Positions 14,062-23,236 of a stretch of DNA of 28,364 bases are shown piece by piece. The notes beneath the pieces are model-generated. The model was not told the DNA's origin. It made no database searches and was given only the letters and a program-made list of their open reading frames with translations. The position numbers and the translations under genes are program-made. How positions within the stretch are numbered: position 1 is the stretch's first letter; every line of letters starts with the position of its first letter. Origin of the DNA: an uncultured Coriobacteriales bacterium (GTDB taxonomy: Bacteria; Actinomycetota; Coriobacteriia; Coriobacteriales; Eggerthellaceae); the NCBI GenBank assembly GCA_946892075.1, contig CAMPNZ010000013.1:1-28364 (forward strand). Direction: 5' to 3'.

Positions 14062-15546
14062 ATGACGCAAAGCTTGCAAGCTTCAGTTTCTGACCATACC
14101 AACACTGCGCCAAACGGTTCATCACGTGCCGATGGTTGCGCTGAATTTGATGCCACCGCCCGCGTTACCAGCGAAAACAACACCGACGTTGCAGCGGTTA
14201 TTCTAGCTGCAGGAGCGGGCACGCGCATGAAGTCGCGCAAGCCAAAAGTGGCGCATGAAGTGCTGGGAAAGCCGCTTGTTGCTTGGGTTATCGACGCCGC
14301 TCGCAAGGCGCACATTTCAAGCATCGTCACGGTGGTTGGACACCTTCGCGAGCAGGTAATTCCCCTGGTAGAGCGCTACTCACAGTGCGCTATTCAGGAA
14401 GAACGCCTTGGTACTGCCAATGCGGTTTCGTGCGGAATTGCATCCCTTGACGCGCCGTATGTGCTTGTGCTTTCGGGCGACTGTCCGCTTATTGAAGCAA
14501 GCACCTTGTTGCAGCTTGTTCACGCGGCGCAAAGCGGCAATACGGTGGGGTCGTTTCTTACGATGAACTGCGAAAACCCCTACGGATACGGACGCGTTCT
14601 TCACGATGGTAACGCGTGTGCGTGTGGTATTGTTGAAGAAAAAGACGCTACGGACGACCAGCGCGCAATTACGTGCTGCAATGCTGGGTTTTACTGCTTT
14701 AACACAGCGTGGTTGCGTGAAACATTACAGGGCCTTACCTGCGATAATGCGCAGGGGGAGTGGTATCTTACCGACTGCGTTGCGCGCGCTTATCAGCAGC
14801 ATCAAGCCATGGTTGAAGTGCCGTGCACCGATGCCGCCCAGTGTTCGGGTATCAATTCGCGCTCACAGCTGGCGCACGTTACGCGCCTTGCTCAGCAGCG
14901 CATCAATGCGCGGCATATGGATGCGGGCGTTACGTTCACCGACCCCACGCAAGCGTGGATAGGCCCCGATGTTGAGCTTGAAAACGATGTCGAAATTCTG
15001 CCACAAACGATGCTGTATGGGTCGTGTGTTGTAAAGCAGGGAAGTGTTATCGGGCCCCATACGCGTCTTGTTGACGTGCACGTTGGCGAAAATTGCTCCG
15101 TTGAGGAAACGATTGCGTATGAAAGCGCTATTCACGACAAGGCGTCAATTGGACCGCGTGCATACATTCGCCCAGGTTGTACGGTGTGTTATGGCGCAAA
15201 AGTGGGCACGTGCGTTGAGATTAAGCACACCACGGTTGGCAAGTTTTCAAAAGTGCCGCACCTAAGCTATTTGGGCGATGCAAGCGTTGGCGAACACGTG
15301 AATATTGGCGCTGGGAGCATAACTTGTAATTATGATGGAGTGCACAAATATCCTACAACTATTGAGGATAATGTGTTTGTTGGTTCCGACACGATGATGG
15401 TTGCGCCGGTAACGCTTGGCGCAGGGTCGCTTATTGGAGCAGGCTCAACGATTACTGCGGACGTTTCGCCTGATGCACTTGCGCTTGCGCGGGCGCGTCA
15501 AGTGGAGTTCGAAAAGGGCGCGTTGAAGCATCGTCACAAAAGCTAG
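14062..15546 (+). CDS. glmU: Bifunctional GlcNAc-1-P uridyltransferase / GlcN-1-P acetyltransferase
   Basis: It makes UDP-N-acetylglucosamine, the precursor of peptidoglycan. The N-terminal nucleotidyltransferase has VILAAGAGTRMKSRKPK (residues about 46-62), QEERLGTANAV and VLSGDCPLI. The C-terminal left-handed beta-helix has hexapeptide repeats and the acetyltransferase site RPGC...CVEIKHTTVGKFSKVPHLSYLGDA and GAGSITCNYDG. ATG 14062 has AAGGAG 5 bases upstream and is preferred over in-frame GTG 14044. This start still leaves about 40 residues, Ser/Ala/Thr-rich, before the first motif, compared with about 8 in E. coli. Total length is 494 aa. prs and pth follow in the same direction, a common grouping. 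Confidence 0.96.
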   Translation: MTQSLQASVSDHTNTAPNGSSRADGCAEFDATARVTSENNTDVAAVILAAGAGTRMKSRKPKVAHEVLGKPLVAWVIDAARKAHISSIVTVVGHLREQVIPLVERYSQCAIQEERLGTANAVSCGIASLDAPYVLVLSGDCPLIEASTLLQLVHAAQSGNTVGSFLTMNCENPYGYGRVLHDGNACACGIVEEKDATDDQRAITCCNAGFYCFNTAWLRETLQGLTCDNAQGEWYLTDCVARAYQQHQAMVEVPCTDAAQCSGINSRSQLAHVTRLAQQRINARHMDAGVTFTDPTQAWIGPDVELENDVEILPQTMLYGSCVVKQGSVIGPHTRLVDVHVGENCSVEETIAYESAIHDKASIGPRAYIRPGCTVCYGAKVGTCVEIKHTTVGKFSKVPHLSYLGDASVGEHVNIGAGSITCNYDGVHKYPTTIEDNVFVGSDTMMVAPVTLGAGSLIGAGSTITADVSPDALALARARQVEFEKGALKHRHKS

Positions 15547-15556
15547 CTGGGCGGCT

Positions 15557-15640
15557 GCGGTTCTTGCGCGCGGGCGGAGCTTTGCGGCGGCGGTTCTTGT
15601 TGGAAGGCAGTTCTTGCGAGTGCGCGTCGTTTCTTGCGGA
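15557..15640 (+). repeat. Dispersed GNNTTCTTG repeats upstream of prs
   Basis: TTCTTG occurs at 15561, 15594, 15611 and 15631, mostly within GCGGTTCTTGCG-like contexts, in the 183-base gap between glmU and prs. Closer to prs there is GTAAAC twice (15694 and 15705). No clear terminator or promoter hexamer pair is visible. Confidence 0.45.
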
Positions 15641-15729
15641 CGGCTCGTTTCGCCAGTAATGCGGTTTCGCGCGCAATGCAGTTCTACCAGCAGGTAAACA
15701 GTGTGTAAACTCGAAAGGAAGAGCATTCT

Positions 15730-16701
15730 ATGACCGAAATGCAAAAAAGTATCGCGGTATTTTCCGGATCAACCAATCCGAAACTCGCTGAAGATATTGC
15801 GCAAAATTTGGGTATTACGCTAGGAAATGTGAAGCTCGAAAAATTTGCTAACGGCGAAATTTACGCGCGTTATTTGCAAAGTGTACGCGGCGCTGACGTG
15901 TTCATCGTGCAGTCGATAGCTGGCGCAAGCGTAAACGACGCGCTGATGGAAACGCTTATTATGGTCGATGCTGCCAAGCGGGCATCTGCGCGCACCATTA
16001 CGGCTGTTATCACGCACTACGGCTATGCGCGCCAAGACAGGAAAGCCTCAGCTCGCGAGCCTATTACCGCGAAATTGGTTGCGAACTTGCTGGAAACGGC
16101 GGGCGTGAACCGCGTGATGAGCATCGATTTGCACCAAGGTCAAATTCAGGGCTTCTTCAATATTCCTGTTGATCACCTTACCGCCCTTGCCATTATGTGC
16201 GATTATTTCAAGTCGAAAGAGCTTGACCAAAGCAAGTTATGCGTGGTCAGCCCCGATGTTGGACGCGCGAAAGCCGCCAAAAAGCTCTCTGACATGCTTG
16301 ACGCCGATCTTGCAATTATGCACAAAGGGCGCCCTGGGCACAACAAAGCTGAAATTACGGCGCTTATTGGTGATGTAGCAGGCAAAATATGCATCTTGAA
16401 CGACGACATGATCGACACCGGCGGTTCGGTTGTTGCAGCGGTTGATACCTTGCACACGCGCGGTGCAGAAGATGTGTACGTGTGCGCGACGCATCCTGTT
16501 TTCTCGGGTCCAGGACTCGAGCGTATGGCGAATTTAGACGTGCGTGAAGTGGTCGTATGCGACACCATTCCCGTTCCGCTTAGCTATCAAACAGGCAAAA
16601 TAAAAGTTATCAGCGTTGCACCTTTGTTTGCGCGCGCCATTTCTAACGTGTACAACAACGGTTCAGTATCCGAGCTGTTCGACCCCGATTTTGCGCTTTA
16701 A
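15730..16701 (+). CDS. prs: Ribose-phosphate pyrophosphokinase
   Basis: It transfers pyrophosphate from ATP to ribose 5-phosphate, giving PRPP for purine, pyrimidine, His and Trp synthesis. The class I signature is complete: NGEIYARYLQSVRGADVFIVQS, GYARQDRKASAREPITAKLVA, IDLHQGQIQGFFNIPVDHL, VVSPDVGRAKAAKKLSDML with HKGRPGHNKAE, and the PRPP loop CILNDDMIDTGGSVV. The length of 323 aa is standard. ATG 15730 has GAAAGGAAG about 8 bases upstream. pth begins 12 bases after the stop codon, so prs, pth and the following giant gene are probably transcribed together. Confidence 0.97.
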   Translation: MTEMQKSIAVFSGSTNPKLAEDIAQNLGITLGNVKLEKFANGEIYARYLQSVRGADVFIVQSIAGASVNDALMETLIMVDAAKRASARTITAVITHYGYARQDRKASAREPITAKLVANLLETAGVNRVMSIDLHQGQIQGFFNIPVDHLTALAIMCDYFKSKELDQSKLCVVSPDVGRAKAAKKLSDMLDADLAIMHKGRPGHNKAEITALIGDVAGKICILNDDMIDTGGSVVAAVDTLHTRGAEDVYVCATHPVFSGPGLERMANLDVREVVVCDTIPVPLSYQTGKIKVISVAPLFARAISNVYNNGSVSELFDPDFAL

Positions 16702-16713
16702 CAGGTAATACTC

Positions 16714-17328
16714 GTGAGCACGCAGGATCGTATGAAGAAAAACGCGTCTACCTTTGCTATCGTTGGTTTGGGAAATCCGGGCGATGAATACGCGAACACA
16801 CGCCACAACGCAGGGTTTTGCACCATTCAAAGGCTTGCTGAAGCGCTTCGCGTTTCATATTGGAAAACGCAGGCTGGCTCGTTGCTTGCTGAAGCGCGCT
16901 ACAACGACGTTCCTTTGGTGCTTGCTATGCCGCAAAGCTATATGAACACCTCGGGCGGCCCCACAAAACATGTGTTGCAGCAATTCGGCATCAAGCCTGA
17001 TCATTTGATTGTTGTGCACGATGAACTTGACATACCGGCTGGTGATGTGCGCGTAAAATGTGGCGGCGGCCATGCAGGACACAACGGCTTGCGCTCGATT
17101 ATCGATGCGCTTGGCACACGCGACTACTTGCGCGTTCGCGTTGGAATTGGACGTCCACCTGCGGGTATGCCCGTTGCGAACTACGTGCTTGCGCGCCCGC
17201 GCGCATCTGAGCTTGATGCGTTTAACGAAGCGGTATGCGTAGCGTGTCAGGCTGTGTTTTCGCTTATCGAAAACGGCATTGAAAAAACGCAAGCGCAGGT
17301 AAACGGCATGCATAGCGCAAAGGAATAA
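16714..17328 (+). CDS. pth: Peptidyl-tRNA hydrolase
   Basis: It cleaves peptidyl-tRNA that drops off ribosomes and recycles the tRNA. Active-site residues are present: Asn21 and His31 in GLGNPGDEYANTRHNAGF, the Asn in PQSYMNTSGG, the Asp in VVHDELDIPAG, and the Asn in GGHAGHNGLRSI. The 204-aa length is normal. GTG 16714 has AGGTAAT upstream; ATG 16732 (six codons later, with AGGAT close by) is an equally reasonable start and would place the motifs nearer the usual position. The gene ends 3 bases before the next start. Confidence 0.95.
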   Translation: MSTQDRMKKNASTFAIVGLGNPGDEYANTRHNAGFCTIQRLAEALRVSYWKTQAGSLLAEARYNDVPLVLAMPQSYMNTSGGPTKHVLQQFGIKPDHLIVVHDELDIPAGDVRVKCGGGHAGHNGLRSIIDALGTRDYLRVRVGIGRPPAGMPVANYVLARPRASELDAFNEAVCVACQAVFSLIENGIEKTQAQVNGMHSAKE

Positions 17329-17331
17329 GCT

Positions 17332-20300
17332 ATGCGCCTTCGCTTTGATGAAAGAAATGCAGACGGTTCATATACTCTTAGTGCGGCTTTTGCAAAGCTT
17401 ATTGCTCAGTGTGGTCAGCGTTTGCCAGCTTTGGAAGGCGCCGCGCTGGCAGATGATTTCGTTATTCCTGGTCAGAGTGAAGAAAACGCCAATGATGCGG
17501 CGGATAATTTTTCGGGCGAACTGGTATGGTTTTCTCCTGAAGGCGCGCTGCCAGCTCCTGCACAAAAGGGCTGGTACGTGGGTCGTATTCGCAATGACGC
17601 GCTGTTTGTGTTGGCGTATATTACCTGTTCAGGCTATGCGTATACGTGCCGCAGCTTCATCTACGAACTGCCGGATGAATGGGATATGTGCCTTACGCAA
17701 GCGTCGTTTGAAGACATTGCTGCGCAGCAGTTTGAGAATCATAACACCACCTATCAAGCCAGCAAGGGTCAAGCGAGCAAGGAACAAACCAGCTTGGACG
17801 GTCATGCCGGTAAGGAACAAGTCAGCTTGGACGGTCATGCCGGCACATCGCCACGCACTCCAACGCTGAAGCCTCTCTTGCTTGGAGCGTCCATTCCGCA
17901 GCACATTTCCTATGCTCAACAGCGTGATTTAGCTCAGCAGCACCAGCAAAAAGACGCGAATTTCTATCAGGAGAACATGGTCCCGCGCGCGTTGATGCGC
18001 GATCTTCAACACGAGTTGCGCGAAGCAACGCTGCTTGCGCGCAGTTCCGAATTTGATATTGCGGCGCGCCCCGACGAGCACAAACGCGTTCCTCATGTGT
18101 TTGCACGCGGCACAACCGATACGCTTGAAAACATTGTTGCAACGGCAGCTTCGTGGTGTGACAAGGCATTTTATGCGCATCAGGACAGGTGCGTATGCGC
18201 TGGTGAATTTGACAGCAGCGACGTGTTTGAAGCGCTGTGTTCTGAAGCTCGCTTTGAAGATGAAGGCTTGTACGCCTACACGGCTGCGTTCAATTCTTCG
18301 AAGGCGCCGCTTGCGGATGCTGCGCATACTGCCAACCTGAACCAGCACTCCGCGTCCACGTCAGGACGCTTGTTCGTGCGCAATCCGTTCACGAAAACCT
18401 TGTGCGAAGTAGCGCTGTTCAGCTGCACCAACCATGCGTTTACGTGCACGTATTCCCTGCTCAAAGCACACACGCAGCTGCGCGATTTGCCTATGCCGTC
18501 ATGCTTGGCATACGCGTACGTTTTGTTCGTGCAGCGCCCGCGCGTTTCGGGGTGTTTACCTGCGTATACCTTGCCTTCTACGCTGTGCAAGGCTCTGGTT
18601 GAGGATTTTCAAGAAAGTTTCGTGCGCGTGTTAAGCGTCCTTTACATGCCGCGCTACGATACTGCGCTTAGCTTGGCGCCTGCGTATGCGTGGCTGCGTT
18701 CGCATTTGGAAAAGACGCGTGCGCGGTGGCTGTATTTTCCCTCGTTGCTGGGCGAATATTTTATTCAGCACGACGGCTATATACCGTACAAATTTAGTAT
18801 TCGTCCTGCGAACGATCACGCCTACGATGCGTTGCTTAAGCCGCGCGATATGCTTGAAATAGAAAGTGTTTTGAACGCGTTTGGCGCGCTTGTCAGGCGT
18901 TTTGGCGATACATTGGTGCTGTTCAACCAGCAGGAATTTCAGCACGCGGCGCGCGGTGTGTTGTACAGCGTTGCATGGGATTTAAAGCCCGTTAAACCAT
19001 CAAACGAGGCGCGCTTTTGTGATGGCGCAGATTTTGATGTAAGCCCGATCGATCAAATTCAGGCGCTGGTGCGCTCAATTAACCCGTATTCGGTGGTGAA
19101 TCGCTCGCTGTTTTTGCGTGCGCGCGCGAACGTTCATGCACGTCATACGCAAGAACGCCTTAAGTTTGCTGCTGATGGGGCAGATGGAGTGTTTGCTAGC
19201 GATGCAGAAACAGGCGCAGGAAGTGGCGCGGAAACAGGAGCTGGAAGTGGCGTACTGAGCTTTGCTGCAAGCAACGCAAGAAGCGGCGCGGGCGGCGCAC
19301 ATAACGATGCAGCCAGCAGCGCGTGGAACGTGCGTCGTCGTTTGGCTCATGCTATGGCAACACTGCCAAGCGTCTTTCGCTATTTCAGTTATTTTAAGTG
19401 CGACAACAGCTTTCATGATGTAGATTTTTACTACATCGCGCTTGATGAATCGATGATGGCTCCCTGGCTTGATACACTGTCTGAATATGCCGCGCCATCA
19501 GCGTCTTTTGCAAGAAGCGCTTCGCCTGCAACCGAACGTACAGCCGGCAATAGTAACGCGGATGCTTCCAACATTGCCAGCGCCAGCACTTCTCGCGCTG
19601 CCAGCTTGGTGTACGTCGCTGACAATGCTGCTAACAACACCGCCAACGCCGTGTGCGATGCCGCTGACACTCTTAGGGTGGGTGCTAATTTTGATGCTTC
19701 AACCTGGGAAAATGCAAACTCTAGCGATACTGCGCTCAATGCCAGTGCAAGCACCAACACCAACACCGCAACCACCACGCCCACCATTCGTACAAGCAGC
19801 GACGCAGGCGTGCAGATAATGGCTCAGCGTTTGGCTCGCTTGCTGGGCCTTAGCTTTGCCGCCCGCGCGTTTTCGGCGTGCCCGCTGTTGCAGCGCGTTC
19901 ACGTGCACGCGTATAAAAAGCGTTGGGACGTTCTTTTTACGAACGGCGAAACGCACGAAGAATTTTCCGATGATCCATGGTTTGAGTACACGTTTGCGCG
20001 CACTGAATTTAGTTCAACACGCGCTTACAGTGCCGTTTACTCTGATCCGCAATGGCTTTTTGCCGCGTTTGCGCCTTATTTCAAAGCTCAGGAACATGCC
20101 GTACATTGTGCGCCTTCAAGCGATGTGCTTGCTGAAAGTGAAGATGTGCTTGAAAGCGACGTTTCTGCGTACGCTGCCGAAAGCGACGTTCCCGCACCCG
20201 CGTCCGAAAGCGACATTCCCGCATCCGCATCCGCAAGCGCCGTTCCCGCACCTGCGCACGCAGACGACGTTCCTGCCTCCGTGTCCGCACCCGCACCCAC

Positions 20301-21723
20301 TCCCGCACCTGCGAACACGCCCGAATCAGCACCAGCCCCGCTGCCTGCGTTCGCCCGCGAGGCACTTGGTGCCACGTACGCGAGCGACCTTGATATCAAC
20401 TTTCGCCTTATCAACAATGCGCACATCGCCTTAATATGCGACGCCATTACGCACCGCCGCCCGCTTCGCCAGCTTATCGCCTCTATACGCACGTTGTCCG
20501 CTGCGTATGAACAGAAATACGCGCACGATTCGCTGAAACGCTCTATGGCGGCAAGTGTGCTAAAAAGCCTGATGGAGCGCTTGGTTCGCGATGATACGCT
20601 CACATACGTTCCCTTGGACGTGCTGCACGAGCAGTTGGATGGCGCGCAACCGTTTCGCGCAGCGTATCGCGAAGCGCACGCGTTAAGTGCGCAGCACCCG
20701 GCTGACGCGTATCAGTTGTTGCTGCGCCGCGTTCGCAATAATCCGCAGGCAACGTTTATGCTCGATTACCACAACGACTACTGCTACAAAGTGTTTTACT
20801 CGTACAGCGAACGCCTGCTGTACAATTTGGCTCACGCGCAACGCCTGTTCACCGACCAGCCTGCGCTTGGTGCCTGCGACAACAGGTATCGCGTTGTGCC
20901 TGCTCCTCGCGAATTGCACGCGTGTTTCCTGGAAATGATCACGTGCGCAACCCGCATTCCCCGCGACGTTCCTTCTGATTCGCGCATGTCGTACAAGGTA
21001 ATTACCGTGCTCATGCAGTACGCATTAAAGCTGGCTCCGTTTCATGCTGACAGTTATATCAGCGTGGCGCTTTGCATGCTTCGTTACGACAAATGCGACG
21101 ATGCTATCGACACGCTGCACCGCGCGCTTCACTTTGCGTGGAAGCCTTCGCTTGTGGGAACGTGTTACTATGTGCTTGCGTGCGCCTATGCGCATAAAGG
21201 AAACGACGAGCTTAGCGCCATTTGTTACAAGAAAGCGCTGGAGTTTAACGTCGACTATTCCACGCTTGCACTTCAGCCTACGCTGCGCGCGTCGATAGGC
21301 GCTCACATTGCGCGTTTTTCGCAGGTGTATACCGACGACTTGTTGGTGAGCCATCGCATTCCCTTAGCGGTAAATCAGCAGGTCCTTGATGCGTTTTTGC
21401 GCGGCGCGCAGGCGGCATGTGAACAAAATTTGTTGCTTGTAGCTCATGACGTTTTGCAGGACTATCTGGACTACTCAGGTGATAGTATACTAACGAGCGT
21501 TTGCAATTCGTGTTTGGAAACCGTGCACGCTGGGGAATGTGGCAGTGCGTGGGAACGCAAAGCCGCAGGTGAACGCAACAGTGCGGGGGAACGCGATGCC
21601 TCTGGCACCACCAACAACACCAACAACGCTTCAAGCAACGAAAACGGCGACGACAACGGTGCCGAAAATGGCGCCGAAAATGGCGCCGAAAATGGCGACG
21701 AAAACGGCGACGACAACGTGTAA
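17332..21723 (+). CDS. Giant unrecognised protein (1463 aa) with C-terminal TPR-like repeats
   Basis: I do not recognise this family. ATG 17332 lies 3 bases after the pth stop codon, with AAAGGAA inside the end of pth, so translation is probably coupled. No signal peptide or membrane segment is visible. Structured blocks alternate with low-complexity linkers: a globular N-terminal part (about 1-140), a tandem 11-residue repeat (150-171), folded regions at about 180-620, ETGAGSG repeats (near 626-640), a Ser/Ala/Asn/Thr-rich stretch (about 724-823), a folded region, an Ala/Pro/Ser/Glu-Ser-Asp-rich stretch (926-1007), then a mostly helical region. Residues about 1225-1300 (LAPFHADSYISVALCML, DDAIDTLHRALHFAW, YYVLACAYAHKGNDELSAICYKKALEF) look like TPR repeats. 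The C-terminus is an Asn/Gly/Glu repeat. TPRs suggest a scaffold or protein-binding role. It is clearly coding: the frame is uninterrupted for 4.4 kb. Confidence 0.9.
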   Translation: MRLRFDERNADGSYTLSAAFAKLIAQCGQRLPALEGAALADDFVIPGQSEENANDAADNFSGELVWFSPEGALPAPAQKGWYVGRIRNDALFVLAYITCSGYAYTCRSFIYELPDEWDMCLTQASFEDIAAQQFENHNTTYQASKGQASKEQTSLDGHAGKEQVSLDGHAGTSPRTPTLKPLLLGASIPQHISYAQQRDLAQQHQQKDANFYQENMVPRALMRDLQHELREATLLARSSEFDIAARPDEHKRVPHVFARGTTDTLENIVATAASWCDKAFYAHQDRCVCAGEFDSSDVFEALCSEARFEDEGLYAYTAAFNSSKAPLADAAHTANLNQHSASTSGRLFVRNPFTKTLCEVALFSCTNHAFTCTYSLLKAHTQLRDLPMPSCLAYAYVLFVQRPRVSGCLPAYTLPSTLCKALVEDFQESFVRVLSVLYMPRYDTALSLAPAYAWLRSHLEKTRARWLYFPSLLGEYFIQHDGYIPYKFSIRPANDHAYDALLKPRDMLEIESVLNAFGALVRRFGDTLVLFNQQEFQHAARGVLYSVAWDLKPVKPSNEARFCDGADFDVSPIDQIQALVRSINPYSVVNRSLFLRARANVHARHTQERLKFAADGADGVFASDAETGAGSGAETGAGSGVLSFAASNARSGAGGAHNDAASSAWNVRRRLAHAMATLPSVFRYFSYFKCDNSFHDVDFYYIALDESMMAPWLDTLSEYAAPSASFARSASPATERTAGNSNADASNIASASTSRAASLVYVADNAANNTANAVCDAADTLRVGANFDASTWENANSSDTALNASASTNTNTATTTPTIRTSSDAGVQIMAQRLARLLGLSFAARAFSACPLLQRVHVHAYKKRWDVLFTNGETHEEFSDDPWFEYTFARTEFSSTRAYSAVYSDPQWLFAAFAPYFKAQEHAVHCAPSSDVLAESEDVLESDVSAYAAESDVPAPASESDIPASASASAVPAPAHADDVPASVSAPAPTPAPANTPESAPAPLPAFAREALGATYASDLDINFRLINNAHIALICDAITHRRPLRQLIASIRTLSAAYEQKYAHDSLKRSMAASVLKSLMERLVRDDTLTYVPLDVLHEQLDGAQPFRAAYREAHALSAQHPADAYQLLLRRVRNNPQATFMLDYHNDYCYKVFYSYSERLLYNLAHAQRLFTDQPALGACDNRYRVVPAPRELHACFLEMITCATRIPRDVPSDSRMSYKVITVLMQYALKLAPFHADSYISVALCMLRYDKCDDAIDTLHRALHFAWKPSLVGTCYYVLACAYAHKGNDELSAICYKKALEFNVDYSTLALQPTLRASIGAHIARFSQVYTDDLLVSHRIPLAVNQQVLDAFLRGAQAACEQNLLLVAHDVLQDYLDYSGDSILTSVCNSCLETVHAGECGSAWERKAAGERNSAGERDASGTTNNTNNASSNENGDDNGAENGAENGAENGDENGDDNV
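17779..17844 (+). repeat. 33-bp in-frame tandem duplication
   Basis: Two adjacent 33-base units (17779-17811, 17812-17844) encode KEQTSLDGHAG and KEQVSLDGHAG inside the giant protein. Near-identity at the DNA level points to a recent duplication. Confidence 0.85.
21658..21719 (+). repeat. 12-bp in-frame repeat at the end of the giant gene
   Basis: Units of the form GCCGAAAATGGC / GACGAAAACGGC encode the C-terminal NGAENGAENGDENGD tail. The copies at 21660-21695 are almost identical at the DNA level, so copy number is likely to vary between strains. Confidence 0.8.
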
Positions 21724-21752
21724 GCGCGCCGCTTGTACAGAAAAGGATAGCT

Positions 21753-23069
21753 ATGGCAATCACTCTACCAGCAGGTTTTCAAGATATGCTTCCCGATGAT
21801 GCTGAATTTTATCGGCAGTTTGTTGCGTTAGCGCATGATATTTTTTCGCGCTACGGGTACCGCAGCATCATCACTCCTCATCTTGAAGTGCAAGACCTGT
21901 TCGTACGCGGTATTGGGCAATCAAGCGACGTTGTGTCTAAGGAAATGTTCAGCGCGCTTTCAGGCGAAAACATGCAGAAATTGCTTGCGCGTGAGGAAAT
22001 TCGCTCAAAAAGCAAGCTGGCGTTGCGTCCCGAGGGCACGGCAGGCGTTGTTCGTGCTGTTGTAGAGCACAATTTGGTGCCTCCTCAGTCGGCTGGCGTG
22101 AAACTTATGTATGCTGGCTCAATGTTTCGTGCCGAGCGTCCTCAAAAAGGCCGCTTGCGCGAGTTTAACCAGATAGGAGTCGAGTGCATCGGCCCCAGCA
22201 GCCCTTCTATCGATGCGGAAGGCATCTGTATGCTTATGCGTTTCTTTAGCGCGCTGGGCATTCCCGAAACGTCGATGAAACTCTTCTTGAACTCGCTTGG
22301 CTGTGATGAATGTCGCCCCGCGTATCGCCAGCAGCTGCTTTCCTACATGAACGCGCATATACATGAACTGTGCGACGAGTGCCAGCACCGCTTACATCTG
22401 AACCCTCTGCGCGCCTTCGATTGCAAAAACGAGCAGTGTGCAGCGGTTATGCGCAATGCTCCGCGCTTGTCGGACGCTTTGTGCTCCGCGTGCGCAACGC
22501 ATCATCAAACGGTGCAAACGCTGCTTGATAGCGCAGGTATTTCCTATGAACTTGACACGTCTTTGGTGCGCGGCCTTGACTATTACACGCGCACCGTGTT
22601 TGAAATTCAAGCAACCGATTCAAACAGCGCGCAAAATGCGTTAGGCGGCGGCGGTCGCTACGATAAATTGGTTGAAGAAGTGGGCGGACATCCAACGCCG
22701 GGCTTTGGTTTTGCGCTTGGCTACGAGCGCTGCAAGCTGGCTCTTGAAGCGGCAGGCGTGGCGCCGTGCGTGCAGCCTTCGTGCCAAGTGTTCTTCGCGC
22801 TTGCCGATTCGTGCCTGTTCAACGACGCGTTTACGATGTGCGAACAGCTGCGCTCCAAGGGTTTTGCGTGCGAGTTTGCGCATGACGCTAAAAGCTTGAA
22901 GTCGCAGTTAAAGCTGGCAAATAAACTGGCAGCGCGCGTAGTTATCGTGTATGGCGAAAACGAATTTGCACGTGGGGAAGTGCTGGTAAAAGACATGCTC
23001 CAGCATGAAGAGCACTGCGTTGCCCATAATGCGTCGGCGCTTGCTTCGTATCTTTCTGCACTTTTTTAG
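21753..23069 (+). CDS. hisS: Histidyl-tRNA synthetase
   Basis: Class II synthetase that charges tRNA-His. Motif 1 lies in the N-terminal part (LPAGFQDMLPDD, FSRYGYRSIITPHLE), motif 2 in LRPEGTAGVVRAVVEHNL and MYAGSMFRAERPQKGRLREFNQIGVECIG, the His-specific segments are LVRGLDYYTRTVFEI and GGGGRYDKLVEEVGG, and motif 3 is FGFALGYERC. The C-terminal anticodon-binding domain follows (about 340-438). Length 438 aa is normal. A CDEC...C...C segment in the insertion region (near residues 187-232) could bind a metal ion, as in some relatives. ATG 21753 has AAAAGGAT about 6 bases upstream, 29 bases after the giant gene. Confidence 0.97.
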   Translation: MAITLPAGFQDMLPDDAEFYRQFVALAHDIFSRYGYRSIITPHLEVQDLFVRGIGQSSDVVSKEMFSALSGENMQKLLAREEIRSKSKLALRPEGTAGVVRAVVEHNLVPPQSAGVKLMYAGSMFRAERPQKGRLREFNQIGVECIGPSSPSIDAEGICMLMRFFSALGIPETSMKLFLNSLGCDECRPAYRQQLLSYMNAHIHELCDECQHRLHLNPLRAFDCKNEQCAAVMRNAPRLSDALCSACATHHQTVQTLLDSAGISYELDTSLVRGLDYYTRTVFEIQATDSNSAQNALGGGGRYDKLVEEVGGHPTPGFGFALGYERCKLALEAAGVAPCVQPSCQVFFALADSCLFNDAFTMCEQLRSKGFACEFAHDAKSLKSQLKLANKLAARVVIVYGENEFARGEVLVKDMLQHEEHCVAHNASALASYLSALF

Positions 23070-23236
23070 GAATATTCTAAACAAGGCGCGCAAGCGATGC
23101 GCAGTGCTTTACAATAAGAAACTTGTGAACACGCATCCGTGCACCATGCGTGAAGCGCTTTCAGCCGTTGTGGCGTGCCATCAGCTATTACGGCGCGTTT
23201 TGATGCTTCATCAGGCGTTTTGCGCGTGTGCATTTA

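Noticed and set aside
20088..20603. Overlapping frames on both strands inside the giant gene
   Set aside because: They coincide with the low-complexity stretch around 20107-20350, which leaves stops rare in all frames.
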